The notes under the pieces were generated by a model. It saw nothing but the letters and a program-made list of their open reading frames with translations. It had not been told where the DNA came from and made no database searches. Positions 9,087 through 18,833 of a stretch of DNA of 64,000 nt are shown one piece after another. The DNA is taken from contig NZ_JAVDDU010000004.1 of assembly GCF_030848505.1 (NCBI RefSeq), forward strand, positions 124,001 through 188,000, written 5' to 3'. The DNA comes from Marinimicrobium hydrolyticum (GTDB taxonomy: Bacteria > Pseudomonadota > Gammaproteobacteria > Pseudomonadales > Cellvibrionaceae). The number at the start of each line of letters is the position of its first letter. The first letter of the stretch is position 1. Both the position numbers and the translations under genes were made by a program.

Positions 9087-9224
9087 CGTTATCGGTCGCT
9101 TATTTGGCGCTGCCAAACCGCGCTCCCTCTGCCTTGCTGGACAAAAAACTGTCCTCCGGCAGCGATCATCCAATTGGCGCCAACAGGCCCTTAACCGCCA
9201 AAGCCAGCTAACAGGAGTTTGTTT

Positions 9225-12200
9225 ATGGGCCCGGAGTTACAGTACAGCGAACAGCCCTTAATCGACCAGCTGGTGGCTATGGGCTGGACCTTTACCCCCG
9301 GCAGCCTGGATAACCCGGCGGCCACCGGGCGCAAGAGCTTTGCCGAGGTATTGCAAACCGACGTACTGCGCGCCCAGCTAAAACGGATCAATACCCGCAC
9401 TTTGGACAATGGCGAGCAGGTGGAGTGGCTGGACGAGGAGCGCATCAGCAGTGCGGTCTCGGCTCTTACTCGCATTGCCGCGCCGGGGCTGATGGAGGCC
9501 AACCAGGTTGCCACGGAATTATTGACCGAGGGCTTTGTGGTAGACGGCCTGGCGGATTGGGACGGCGGGCGTTCGCGCACCATCCATTTCATCGACTGGG
9601 AAAACCCGACCAATAATCAGTTCACCGTGATCAACCAATTCAAGGTGCAGTGCCCGCCGGGGCACGACAGCGTCAAACAGCATGTGATTCCGGATTTGGT
9701 GCTGCTGGTCAACGGCATTCCGCTGGTGGTGGTTGAGTGCAAAAGCCCAACCGCCAGCTCCGCGCCAGTGAGTGAGGCCATTGACCAGTTACGCCGCTAT
9801 TCCAATCAGCGCTTTGCCCAGGGCGAGGTAAGCGATAACGAAGGCGCACCGGCGCTGTTCAATACCAATCAGTTTATGCTGGCCACCTGTTTTGATGATT
9901 GCTTGGTGGGCACCCTGGCCGCCGGCAGCGGCCACTACCTACCTTGGAAAACCGTGGCAGGCATCGACAACCCCCACCGCACCGAGGCCGAGGTGGCAGA
10001 CCGCCTGGGAGTCAAAAGCCTCTCGCCCCAGCAGCGCACCGTGGCGGGCATGTTGGATAAAGCCAACCTGCTGGACATAGTGCGTCACTTTACCCTGTTT
10101 ATGACCACCGGCGGCCAGACCATCAAACTGGTGTGCCGCTATCAGCAGTATCGCGGCGTGGTCAAAGCCACTCACCGCCTGAAAAACGGCAAAACCCGCA
10201 AGCAGGACGGCGAATACGACCGCCGCGGCGGCATTGTCTGGCACACCCAGGGCTCGGGCAAAAGCCTGACCATGGTGTTCGCCCTGCGCCGTATTCGCAC
10301 GGACCCGGCCCTGCGCCGCTTTAAAGTGGTGGTGGTCACCGACCGCAACGACCTGCAAAAACAGCTCTCCGGCACCGCCACCTTGAGTGGCGAGGCGGTG
10401 CAAATCGCCAAGAACAGCCAGGCCCTGAAAAACATGCTGCGCCAAGACGGGCCGGGGCTGGTGTTCGCCATGATCCAAAAATACCGGGACGAGGCCAGCA
10501 AGCTCGGCGACTTTGAGCAGTTGAACAACAGCGAAGATATTCTGGTAATGGTGGACGAGGCCCACCGCACCCAGGCCGGCGACCTGCACGCCAACCTGCT
10601 GGCCAGCCTGCCCAACTGCGCGCGCATCGGCTTTACCGGCACGCCCATTATCATGGGCGAGAAAAAACGCACCCACGAAATCTTCGGCGAGTTTATCGAC
10701 AAGTACACCATCCGCGAGGCGGAGGCCGATGGGGCCACCGTACCCGTGCTGTACGAAGGCCGCACGGTGCAGGGCGCGGTGAAAGACGGCAGCAGTCTGG
10801 ACGAGTTGTTTGAAGATTTTTTTGCTGGCAAAAGCGACGACGAGCTGGAGGCGATCAAAAAGAAGTACGCCACCAAGGGCAATGTGCTGGAAGCGCCCAA
10901 GCTGATCGACGAAAAAGCGCGGGACATGCTGCGCCACTACGTCACCTACATTCTGCCTAATGGTTTTAAAGCCCAAGTGGTGGCCTATAGCCGCCTGGCG
11001 GCGGTGCGCTACAAAAGCGCCTTTGATAAAGCCCGAGACGAGCTGCTAGGCGAAGCAGGCTACCTGAGCCCGGACATCAAAGCCCTGGACGATGAAGAAC
11101 TGTGTCGCAAGTCCCCCAAAATGCAGGCGCTAGTGCAGGCCTGGCGCTACCGGGAACTGATTGGCCGATTGCAGTTTGCCACCATTATCTCCGGCGATAA
11201 TAACGACGGCAGCGAGTGGGCCGAACACACCGACCGCGCCGCCCAAGACCTGGCCATTGAGCGTTTCAAAAAACCGCTGCTGCCCAAAGAAGGGGCCGGC
11301 AAAGACAATAGCGACTCGCTGGCTTTTTTGATCGTCAAATCCATGCTGCTCACCGGCTTTGATGCCCCCATTGAAGGCGTCATGTACCTGGACCGTTCCA
11401 TTCGCGAAGCGGAACTGCTGCAAACCATCGCCCGCGTCAACCGCACCGGCTTTGGCAAAACCGCCGGCATTGTGGTGGATTACTATGGTGTGGCCAATCA
11501 CCTGAAAGCCGCACTGGCCGCCTACAGCGATGAAGACGTGGACGGCGCCCTGCGCAGCCTGAAAGACGAAATCCCCGCTCTGCGCGACCGCCACCTGCGG
11601 GCAGTGGACGTGCTGCGCGCCCGTGGCATGGAAGACCTAAACGATATCGAAACCTGCGTGCAGGCCCTGGACAGCGAGCGCCTGCGCCAGGAGTTTGGGG
11701 TAAAGGTCAAAGCCTTTATGCAGAGCCTGGACCTGGTGTTGCCCCGCCCGGAGGCCTTGCCCTTTACCCAGGACGCCAAACAACTGGCCATGATCTACGC
11801 CGCCGCCCGGCGCCGCTACCGCGACGGCCCGGTGCTGGGCAAAGACGTGGGTGCCAAGGTGCGCAAGCTGATTGACGATCACGTGATCTCCTTAGGCATC
11901 GACCCGAAAATCGCCCCGGTGAATCTGACCGATGCCAGCTTCAGCCAGCAGCTGAACCAAGTGCGCGAGCAAGCAGCCTGTTACAACGCCGATCCCGAGA
12001 AAGCCCAAAAAGCCGTGGCCTCGGAAATGGAGCACGCCATTCGCAGCCACGTGCAGCAAAAGCTGGATGAAGACCCGGTGTACTACGGCAAACTCAGTGA
12101 GCGCTTAAAGGAAATACTGGACGGGCTGGAAGGGCAGTGGGCCGAGCTGATTACCGCACTGCAATCCATCATCGACGAGGTCAACAGCGGCAGCACCCAG

Positions 12201-12554
12201 CACGAGGCGGGTTTGCCCGATGTGCCGGAGCACTACCTGCCGTTCTACCGCATGCTGCGCGCCGCCAAATGCGGCGATGCCCAGCCTGATATGGCGGTGG
12301 AAGCAGACCTGATCACCCTCACCGAAAGCCTGGTGGAATACATCAGCCGCGAGGTAAAAACCTCCAGCTTCTGGCAACCCCACCGCCGTCCCATGCAGGA
12401 GTCTTTGGAGCAGGCCTTGTTTGAGCGCATCGTCGACAGTGAACTGTTGGATTTCAACGATGTGCCGCCGCTGGTTGATAAGTTGCGGGAATTGGCTAAA
12501 GCCAACAGCTATAAGCTGGAGCAGGACGAAGAACAGGAAAAGGAACGGGAATGA
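9225..12554 (+). CDS. hsdR: Type I restriction endonuclease/translocase subunit
   Basis: The 1109-residue protein is the motor and nuclease of the type I system. The N-terminal PD-(D/E)xK nuclease shows PDLVLLVNG near residue 158 and VVECKSP near 170. The SF2 helicase follows with Walker A HTQGSGKS near 340, DEAH near 444, GFTGTP near 469, and a later block RIARVNRTGFGKT-like (TIARVNRTGFGK). The C-terminal helical region would bind the HsdM/HsdS core. I use ATG 9225 with AGGAG 7 nt upstream rather than the in-frame TTG at 9219. The frame is intact and all key residues are present, so the enzyme is probably active. Its last bases overlap the start of the next gene. Confidence 0.94.
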   Translation: MGPELQYSEQPLIDQLVAMGWTFTPGSLDNPAATGRKSFAEVLQTDVLRAQLKRINTRTLDNGEQVEWLDEERISSAVSALTRIAAPGLMEANQVATELLTEGFVVDGLADWDGGRSRTIHFIDWENPTNNQFTVINQFKVQCPPGHDSVKQHVIPDLVLLVNGIPLVVVECKSPTASSAPVSEAIDQLRRYSNQRFAQGEVSDNEGAPALFNTNQFMLATCFDDCLVGTLAAGSGHYLPWKTVAGIDNPHRTEAEVADRLGVKSLSPQQRTVAGMLDKANLLDIVRHFTLFMTTGGQTIKLVCRYQQYRGVVKATHRLKNGKTRKQDGEYDRRGGIVWHTQGSGKSLTMVFALRRIRTDPALRRFKVVVVTDRNDLQKQLSGTATLSGEAVQIAKNSQALKNMLRQDGPGLVFAMIQKYRDEASKLGDFEQLNNSEDILVMVDEAHRTQAGDLHANLLASLPNCARIGFTGTPIIMGEKKRTHEIFGEFIDKYTIREAEADGATVPVLYEGRTVQGAVKDGSSLDELFEDFFAGKSDDELEAIKKKYATKGNVLEAPKLIDEKARDMLRHYVTYILPNGFKAQVVAYSRLAAVRYKSAFDKARDELLGEAGYLSPDIKALDDEELCRKSPKMQALVQAWRYRELIGRLQFATIISGDNNDGSEWAEHTDRAAQDLAIERFKKPLLPKEGAGKDNSDSLAFLIVKSMLLTGFDAPIEGVMYLDRSIREAELLQTIARVNRTGFGKTAGIVVDYYGVANHLKAALAAYSDEDVDGALRSLKDEIPALRDRHLRAVDVLRARGMEDLNDIETCVQALDSERLRQEFGVKVKAFMQSLDLVLPRPEALPFTQDAKQLAMIYAAARRRYRDGPVLGKDVGAKVRKLIDDHVISLGIDPKIAPVNLTDASFSQQLNQVREQAACYNADPEKAQKAVASEMEHAIRSHVQQKLDEDPVYYGKLSERLKEILDGLEGQWAELITALQSIIDEVNSGSTQHEAGLPDVPEHYLPFYRMLRAAKCGDAQPDMAVEADLITLTESLVEYISREVKTSSFWQPHRRPMQESLEQALFERIVDSELLDFNDVPPLVDKLRELAKANSYKLEQDEEQEKERE

Positions 12555-13246
12555 TCGTTACCGTCGACGACTTAACCATCCCCGTGCGCGAAAGCGCCCA
12601 TCGCCGCACTTTGCAACTGACGGTGGAACGCGACTGCTCGCTACTGCTGACATCTCCCCCGGGCGTAGAAGTTGAAACGCTGGAAGCCTTTGTGCGCAGC
12701 AAACAGCCCTGGGTGTACAAAAAGCTCGCCGAAAAGGCGCTGATGCAGAAAACCATTCGCCACAAACAGTTTGTGCAGGGTGAGGGCTTTATGTACCTGG
12801 GCCGTCACCACCGACTGAATCTGATGGATGACGAACTGCCTGAACCGCTAAAACTGATCAACGGCCGGTTTCACCTGCGCCGCGATGCCGTGCCCGAAGC
12901 CCGCCAACACTTTATCCGCTGGTACAGCCAGCGCGGTAAAACCTGGCTTTGGCAGCGCGTGCAGGACTTTGCCGCCCGCCTGGAAGTGAAACCCGCCGGC
13001 GTGAAAGTGCAGGATTTGGGCTACCGCTGGGGCTCCTGCGGTAAGGGCGAAATGCTCTACTTCCACTGGAAAACCATTCTCCTGCCCGCGCGCATCGCCG
13101 AATACGTTGTGGTTCACGAACTGGTGCATCTGCACGAGCCCAACCATTCAGCTGAGTTCTGGTTGCGACTGGAACGCGCCATGCCCGACTATGAAGAGCG
13201 CAAACAGTGGTTGGCTGAGCATGGGATGGATGTGGAGGGGCTTTGA
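12551..13246 (+). CDS. YgjP-like/SprT-fold zinc metallopeptidase
   Basis: This 231-residue protein has the YgjP/WLM-type signature: RWGSCGKGE near residue 160 and VVHELVHLHEPNHSAEFW near 187-204. HELVH supplies two metal ligands and the catalytic Glu; the His of NHS is the likely third ligand. The N-terminal part with VRESAHRRTLQLTV matches the usual family entry strand. The ATG overlaps the hsdR stop (ATGA), so it is cotranscribed and coupled. Genes of this family are often found next to type I hsdR, but their role there is not established; processing of the restriction complex is a reasonable guess only. Confidence 0.85.
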   Translation: MIVTVDDLTIPVRESAHRRTLQLTVERDCSLLLTSPPGVEVETLEAFVRSKQPWVYKKLAEKALMQKTIRHKQFVQGEGFMYLGRHHRLNLMDDELPEPLKLINGRFHLRRDAVPEARQHFIRWYSQRGKTWLWQRVQDFAARLEVKPAGVKVQDLGYRWGSCGKGEMLYFHWKTILLPARIAEYVVVHELVHLHEPNHSAEFWLRLERAMPDYEERKQWLAEHGMDVEGL

Positions 13247-13334
13247 CAGCGGACTGAGCTGCGATAGTCACACAAGCTTCAATGTAAGAACTCAGCAAGA
13301 ATGTTAAACACAAGCTACAGGACAAAACAAAACT

Positions 13335-15587
13335 ATGGATACTAAGCTTTTAGGTGACGAGCAGTTGCGGTCGGTTTTGACCAGCATCAATCCTGGCGAG
13401 CGCCACCCGGAATGGATTAAGGGGCTGACGGAATTTTTAAGCTATGTCCAGAATGCTGATCTGGCGCTTCGCAAGAGCCGGGAGTTCCAATGGCGGTTAT
13501 GGGAGGAAAACAAAGTTAGCGGTGTGGGAATGGGTACTGTCGATGTCACCGCCGCTATTGAAGCGCCGGAGTTCCGAGAGTGGCTTGCGGAGGAGTCTGT
13601 CAAACCGCTACCGAGTGCCCCTGATGCGCGTCTTGCATACTTTCAAAGTTTCCATGACGCTATCGTAGCCCGCATTAAGAATTATTCTAAACGTGTGCCG
13701 TGGGTAAAAATATACCGGGTGCTGGCAGCACTTTATCCAGCGTATTTCACCACTATCACGAACCGCCGTATGGCATTGGAATGCCACCGTGCCCTGTTCG
13801 GCAAACAAAAGAAACCGAATGGAGTGAAGCGCCAGATTGACATCATGGCGCGCCTCGAAACTCTGTTAGGGGCTGTAGAACCGAGGCCCAAATCCTGGGC
13901 GGAAAGAATGACGCTACCCTGGATGGTCTTTCAGGACCATGTTCAAGATACTGGTGCCGGCACAGAGGTGGAAGCTGCGACCGATGAAGGCGAAGTTACG
14001 CTCAAGCCATTACCAGCATTGCAACGCCGCAAGGGCTTTACCAGCATTCGTGGTGGACTCTCCACCATCGCGAGTGCACTTAGCTTTGTAGTTGACGGGG
14101 TTACACGGGAGGAGTTGGTAGATTTTCTTCGCTCCGAGTTCCCAGATTACCGTGATAGCAGCCTGAGAACGCTGGTTAACATACTGAAGAACGAGTTCTA
14201 CGTTGTTCAGGAGGAAGACGGCATTATCACTCCTACTGCACGAGGGGAGCTGTATCTCGAGAGCCAGGACCCTCAGGAACTGATCCCTCTGTTTATCGCA
14301 AGAACACTTGGCGTGGATCATGTGCTTACCGCACTGAAGGATGGTGACAAGGACGGTCACGAGCTCATTAACCTCCTACAGCAGGTCAACCCCGGGTGGA
14401 CTTCGAACTATGCACCAGGCGCTATGCTTAAGTGGCTGCGGGACTTCGAACTGCTGGAAGCCCTACCCAATGGGCGATACCGACTAACGGATATTGGACG
14501 CGATTGGACGGCCCAGATTTACTGGGAGCCAGAGTTTCTGAATGCCAGTAAAACCGAGGATACTGCGGAAGTTCCAGCCGTAGAAGCTAAAGCGGTAGCA
14601 ATTGATACAGTTGATCAAGCGGCTTTAGTCGACGAAGTAACGAGGGACACGGCGTTTCCGGAGCGCTTAGTAAGGCAACTACACCTAGGGCTATGGTCCC
14701 ACCCAAGGCGGCACTTTGCCATTCTTGCCGGATTGTCGGGCTCTGGAAAAACCATGCTGGCGCAGCGTTATGGTGAGTCGCTAGTGAGTCAATTTGGACT
14801 GACCGCTGAACAAAATGTTTTTGTTCAAGCTGTGCAGCCCGGTTGGTACGATGCAACTCCACTCTTTGGATACATCAATCCGTTGCTACCCGAGAATTAT
14901 ATACGCTCGCCACTGTTGGATTTTTTGTTGCGCGCAGCAAACCACCCAGATCAGCCCTTTATCGCCATTCTCGATGAAATGAACCTTTCTCACCCCGAAC
15001 AGTATTTTGCTCCCGTTTTATCGGCGATGGAGTCCGGCGGCCGTTTACACCTGCACAACGAGGGCGATACTTTCGATGGCGTGCCACATGTAATCCCATA
15101 CCCCGCTAACGTGGCTTTTATCGGTACTGTAAATATGGATGAGACGACTCATGGGATTTCTGACAAGGTGCTTGATAGGGCATTTACCCTAGAATTCTGG
15201 GATATTGATTTGGCGGACTATCCACGGTGGGAAGAATTCACCTTGGAGCCAGAGGAATTAGCCGCCACCCGCCAATGCCTACAAGAGCTACTGGAGGCTC
15301 TGGCGCCGGAACGGCTGCATTTTGGTTGGCGTTCTGTTGAAGACGTTCTCGCTTATCTACAACTCGCAAAAGCATCGCCTGACTTCAACATCACCGTTGG
15401 ACTGGACGAAGTGATCTACGCTCGGATCTTGCCAAAACTCCGAGGCACGGAAAGCCAACGACTGCACCATGCCTTGACGCAGGTTCTTGCGGTCCTGAAC
15501 AGATTTCAGCTTAAACGATGTGAAGCCAAAGTTCAGGCTCTTAAGGTAGATCTTTCAGATACAGGCATGATGCGGTTCTGGCGCTAA
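13335..15587 (+). CDS. McrB-like AAA+ ATPase/GTPase
   Basis: The 750-residue product has a large N-terminal region (about 1-430) with a winged-helix-like middle (TREELVDFLRSEF...VNILKNEFYVVQ, GRYRLTDIG) and a C-terminal AAA+ module. Walker A is AGLSGSGKTM near residue 465, Walker B is FIAILDEMNLSH near 545, and GTVNMDET is near 598. The DEMN and VNMD blocks are typical of the McrB/MoxR-like clade, in which GTP or ATP hydrolysis drives a partner nuclease. The next gene, one base downstream, encodes the expected nuclease partner. Codon use and GC differ from hsdR, suggesting separate acquisition. ACAGGAC precedes the ATG. Confidence 0.8.
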   Translation: MDTKLLGDEQLRSVLTSINPGERHPEWIKGLTEFLSYVQNADLALRKSREFQWRLWEENKVSGVGMGTVDVTAAIEAPEFREWLAEESVKPLPSAPDARLAYFQSFHDAIVARIKNYSKRVPWVKIYRVLAALYPAYFTTITNRRMALECHRALFGKQKKPNGVKRQIDIMARLETLLGAVEPRPKSWAERMTLPWMVFQDHVQDTGAGTEVEAATDEGEVTLKPLPALQRRKGFTSIRGGLSTIASALSFVVDGVTREELVDFLRSEFPDYRDSSLRTLVNILKNEFYVVQEEDGIITPTARGELYLESQDPQELIPLFIARTLGVDHVLTALKDGDKDGHELINLLQQVNPGWTSNYAPGAMLKWLRDFELLEALPNGRYRLTDIGRDWTAQIYWEPEFLNASKTEDTAEVPAVEAKAVAIDTVDQAALVDEVTRDTAFPERLVRQLHLGLWSHPRRHFAILAGLSGSGKTMLAQRYGESLVSQFGLTAEQNVFVQAVQPGWYDATPLFGYINPLLPENYIRSPLLDFLLRAANHPDQPFIAILDEMNLSHPEQYFAPVLSAMESGGRLHLHNEGDTFDGVPHVIPYPANVAFIGTVNMDETTHGISDKVLDRAFTLEFWDIDLADYPRWEEFTLEPEELAATRQCLQELLEALAPERLHFGWRSVEDVLAYLQLAKASPDFNITVGLDEVIYARILPKLRGTESQRLHHALTQVLAVLNRFQLKRCEAKVQALKVDLSDTGMMRFWR

Positions 15588-15588
15588 T

Positions 15589-17139
15589 ATGAAGCTCGAA
15601 GTCTTCCGTCAAGAGCGTGACAGCTTAACCCTAGTTGGGCATTTATCTACGGAATCGAAGCTGTACGGACTGCACGAATCGCAACACTACTTGATTCGCT
15701 GCCCCAATAGACTTGCGCGGCTCTTCGTCGATGACATGCCGGTAGAGCTGGATAGCCGATATGAGTATTGGCGCTGGTCACCAGGCTACTATGCCGGTGA
15801 AGTTGGTTTGGAGCTGGAGTTGCCCACCACACAGATACCATTGCTCTTTGTTGCAGATATCGGTCCTTCGCCATATAAAACAGGCCGAGAACAATATGCT
15901 GAGTATCTTGCCGATATCGCAGACTACGCTCCTGAGCTGTTATTGGGAAATGAGCCATCTCAACATGGTTTAGGGGGTCGATCTGAAAACGAGCTGAACT
16001 TGTGGATACGGTACGCTCGCTTGAGGCAATTCATTGACCGCTATATATCAGGCCTAGGCTATATCATTGAACGGCCTATTATCCGTACTCGTGGTCGGCG
16101 GGAGCAAGTGGCTTTTCCGAGCGTGAAACGCGTCGATGGTGCGACGTTACGGCAACTTTCATGTAATCCCCACGTAATGCTGGCGCTTTCGGGTACGGAT
16201 GGTTTAAAGGTAGACGTACGCGATAAGCGCATCGACGTTCCGTTTCATGAGCCAACTTACGATAATCCAGCCAATCGGTTGATTACCCGACAACTTCATG
16301 CCGTTCAGCGATTAGTCAGGGGACTGATCAAATTATTCTCCGATTATTCAGGCCAAGCCTCTGATACCGAAACTGACATCGCGCCGCGCCTGCCTCGGCG
16401 CATTGCATATTTGGAAAACATCGACCGCAAGCTGGCTAGACTTGCTCGTAGTGAGCCTTTTCACGCAGCAGATGTCGCGAACTGTAGTGCAGCGGAGCTT
16501 AATGCCGTATCGGGTAATCCGCATTACAGTATGACGCACCATACTGGGGTTCGGCTGCTCAGGCTCGGTATTTCTGAGCTTGCTGAAGATGAACAACACT
16601 ATCTAGCACCGACCTGGGAGATCTATGAGGCTTGGTGCTTTGTCGCGATCGACCAGCAACTGCAAGCATTTTTTCCCGATTACCATTGGCGACTGCGCGC
16701 CAAGAAGCCGGCGTGCTTCTTGTTGGAGGGGCAATCCCCCGAACGAACGTTGCGGCTTTACTCTCAGATGACCTGTCGCTCACTGGAGTCGGTAAACCAG
16801 TACGGGTATTGTTCAATTAGTCGGGAGCGGCGCCCAGACCTAGTGTTAGAGGTGGACGAAGATGGATCAAAGCGGTTTATCTGTTTAGATAGTAAATACT
16901 CGTCTAGTAAAACGCGTATATTAGACTCTATGGCGTCCGCTCATATTTACCGGGATTCGCTACGGCTGTGTGGTCGCAGGCCGGAGCTGTCCTTGATTCT
17001 GGTTCCCGCGAATCCAGACGTTGGAAGGCTAGCAGATCAGGAGTACCAGGAAAGGCATGGAGTGGGGTGCGTAACTCTATCCAACCAGAATGACGCACGC
17101 TCCGTTGTGCGGAAATTGCTAGATGAGCTGGCAATTTAG
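15589..17139 (+). CDS. DUF2357 / PD-(D/E)xK nuclease, McrC-like partner
   Basis: This 516-residue protein begins with a beta-rich region (about 1-110), followed by a helical segment, and ends with a nuclease-like core: RRPDLVLEVDED near residue 413-424 and FICLDSKYSSS near 429-439, fitting the D...(D/E)xK pattern. This layout corresponds to the DUF2357/DUF524 family that accompanies McrB-like ATPases. The start follows the ATPase stop by one base, so translation is coupled. By analogy to McrBC, the pair should form a modification-dependent or otherwise NTP-driven restriction complex. The substrate is unknown. Confidence 0.75.
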   Translation: MKLEVFRQERDSLTLVGHLSTESKLYGLHESQHYLIRCPNRLARLFVDDMPVELDSRYEYWRWSPGYYAGEVGLELELPTTQIPLLFVADIGPSPYKTGREQYAEYLADIADYAPELLLGNEPSQHGLGGRSENELNLWIRYARLRQFIDRYISGLGYIIERPIIRTRGRREQVAFPSVKRVDGATLRQLSCNPHVMLALSGTDGLKVDVRDKRIDVPFHEPTYDNPANRLITRQLHAVQRLVRGLIKLFSDYSGQASDTETDIAPRLPRRIAYLENIDRKLARLARSEPFHAADVANCSAAELNAVSGNPHYSMTHHTGVRLLRLGISELAEDEQHYLAPTWEIYEAWCFVAIDQQLQAFFPDYHWRLRAKKPACFLLEGQSPERTLRLYSQMTCRSLESVNQYGYCSISRERRPDLVLEVDEDGSKRFICLDSKYSSSKTRILDSMASAHIYRDSLRLCGRRPELSLILVPANPDVGRLADQEYQERHGVGCVTLSNQNDARSVVRKLLDELAI

Positions 17140-17266
17140 ATTCACCGATTTCGAAATGGCGTGATGAGTAGGCGGCAGAATGATCAATTTAATGGTCGCC
17201 CGTCACAAGAACTTTGATTTGGAAGGCCCATGGGCTCGTCATATAACAAATTCTTATTAATTATTA

Positions 17267-17312
17267 GTTCCCTTTGCGGGAACACATCAGCTATAGTTCC
17301 CATTATGGGAAC
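17267..17312. promoter_or_regulatory. Twin palindromic operators of the TA operon
   Basis: GTTCCCTTTGCGGGAAC (17267-17283) and GTTCCCATTATGGGAAC (17296-17312) are two 17-bp sites with GTTCCC/GGGAAC arms and 29-bp centre-to-centre spacing. The second ends 11 bp before the toxin start. They are the expected binding sites for the HTH antitoxin, giving conditional autorepression. Confidence 0.75.
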
Positions 17313-17323
17313 CTGAGGTTGTT

Positions 17324-17608
17324 ATGAGAGTCTTAGGACGAGACAAGCTGGATGCCTTTATTAGAAAACACGCCAATTCAAAAAGCGCCCTGGGAAGCTG
17401 GCTTGCGGAAGCGGAAGAAGCAACCTGGGAAACGCCCGATCAGGTACGGGACCGCTACCCCAGGGCGAGCATTCTCCCGAACAACAAGGTGGTGTTCCGC
17501 CTTAAAGGCAACGACTATCGCCTGGTTGTAACCGCGCGTTATCAGCGGGGTATCTTGAAGGTGGAATGGGTGGGCACCCACGCGGAATATGACAAGCAGA
17601 CCTTCTAG
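17324..17608 (+). CDS. higB: HigB-family type II toxin (mRNA interferase)
   Basis: The 94-residue protein resembles the HigB_toxin family: MRVLGRDKLDAFIRKHANSK at the N-terminus, a central NNKVVFRLKGNDYRLVV strand-turn-strand, and the C-terminal EWVGTHAEYDK. Members cut mRNA on the ribosome. The order toxin-first then antitoxin is typical of higBA. It starts 11 bp after the second palindrome, with TGAGG as ribosome binding site. The gene appears intact. Confidence 0.88.
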   Translation: MRVLGRDKLDAFIRKHANSKSALGSWLAEAEEATWETPDQVRDRYPRASILPNNKVVFRLKGNDYRLVVTARYQRGILKVEWVGTHAEYDKQTF

Positions 17609-17624
17609 GAAGGAGGGTAAGGTG

Positions 17625-18815
17625 ATGATGAAACTAATTAAATCCGAATCTGAGCATCAGGCCGCGCTGGCGCGCCTGGATGAACTGTTCGATCTGGACC
17701 CTGCTCCCGGCACTGCCGAGAGCGACGAGATTGACGTGCTAGCACTGCTGATAGAAGCCTATGAAAAAGAGGCTTTCCCGATAGACTTGCCAAGCCCTGT
17801 CGAAGCCGTCAAGTTTCGGATGGAACAGCAGGGATTGGCGCAAAAAGATTTGGTCCCGTACATCGGGTCTAAGTCTAAAGTGTCCGAGGTGCTAAGTGGC
17901 AAACGCGCTCTTAGCCTCAATATGATCCGCAAGCTACACGAAGGGCTGGGCATTCCATACGATGTTCTGATGCAGAATCAAGTTCCGATAGATCTACCTA
18001 GGGAAGTAGATTGGTGTGCTTTTCCGCTACAAGAAATGCGCAAGCGAGGATTATTCGGGCAGATCAATGAGACCTACGTCAACATCAAGGAGTATGCCGA
18101 AGAGCTGGTTGGTGGATTCTTTTCGAAAGTGCCGGGAGCTTCTCAAAGCGCCCCCGCGCTCCTGCGCTCTACCGCCCATGCGACCAGCAACTCGAAAGTA
18201 GATGACCCTTACGCGCTGTGGGCTTGGAAGGCGGAAACCATGTTTAAGGCGGCGCAGCTGCACTGCGGCACATATGACCAAGAAGTGTTAACACCCATCT
18301 TTTTCCGCGACCTGGCAACACTTTCCACTGAAACCGATGGCCCGATCAAAGCGATGCAAGTGTTGAGTGCTGTTGGCGTGCGCGCTGTGGTAGTACCTAA
18401 GTACGAAGGCACTTATCTGGATGGCGCTGCTTTTCTGCTTGCAGATGGGCAGCCAGTAGTCGCTTTGACATTACGTTACAACCGCTTGGACAACTTTTGG
18501 TTTACTCTGCTACACGAACTAGCTCACGTGCGCCTGCACCTGACTGAAGATAATCGATGGATTCTCGATAACCTGGATGACTTGGGGTTGGACAAGATGG
18601 AAGAAGAAGCAAATGAGTTAGCTCAGAATTCTTTAATTCCACCAGAGCTCTGGACGGGGGTAATTGCCGACGAACACGATGTCTACAATGTGGCGAAAGA
18701 GGCGAAGGTTCACCCTGCAATTGTTGCTGGTCGGATAAGGCATGAAAAGGGCGATCACGCACGCTTCACTCATGTCGTGAAAGAGCCAGTTAAACATTAC
18801 TTCTCGGGAAATTAA
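17625..18815 (+). CDS. HigA-like antitoxin fused to ImmA/IrrE-type peptidase
   Basis: This 396-residue protein joins two parts. Residues about 1-115 resemble the HigA-type antitoxin: a neutralising N-terminal helix (residues 1-50) and an HTH (MEQQGLAQKDLVPYIGSKSK, VSEVLSGKRALSLN) that should bind the GTTCCC operators. The C-terminal part carries LLHELAHVRLHL with H297-E-x-x-H301, the zinc site of ImmA/IrrE peptidases. The start at 17625 follows AAGGAGG at 8-nt spacing; a second ATG follows immediately. ImmA/IrrE enzymes cleave repressors, so self- or partner-cleavage of the antitoxin would be a direct switch for toxin release; that is inference. Confidence 0.85.
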   Translation: MMKLIKSESEHQAALARLDELFDLDPAPGTAESDEIDVLALLIEAYEKEAFPIDLPSPVEAVKFRMEQQGLAQKDLVPYIGSKSKVSEVLSGKRALSLNMIRKLHEGLGIPYDVLMQNQVPIDLPREVDWCAFPLQEMRKRGLFGQINETYVNIKEYAEELVGGFFSKVPGASQSAPALLRSTAHATSNSKVDDPYALWAWKAETMFKAAQLHCGTYDQEVLTPIFFRDLATLSTETDGPIKAMQVLSAVGVRAVVVPKYEGTYLDGAAFLLADGQPVVALTLRYNRLDNFWFTLLHELAHVRLHLTEDNRWILDNLDDLGLDKMEEEANELAQNSLIPPELWTGVIADEHDVYNVAKEAKVHPAIVAGRIRHEKGDHARFTHVVKEPVKHYFSGN

Positions 18816-18833
18816 CCGAGTAAATTCAGAGCT

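Noticed and set aside
8969-9211. 80-codon ORF between hsdS and hsdR
   Set aside because: It runs through both hairpins, has no ribosome-binding site, and its product has no domain-like composition.
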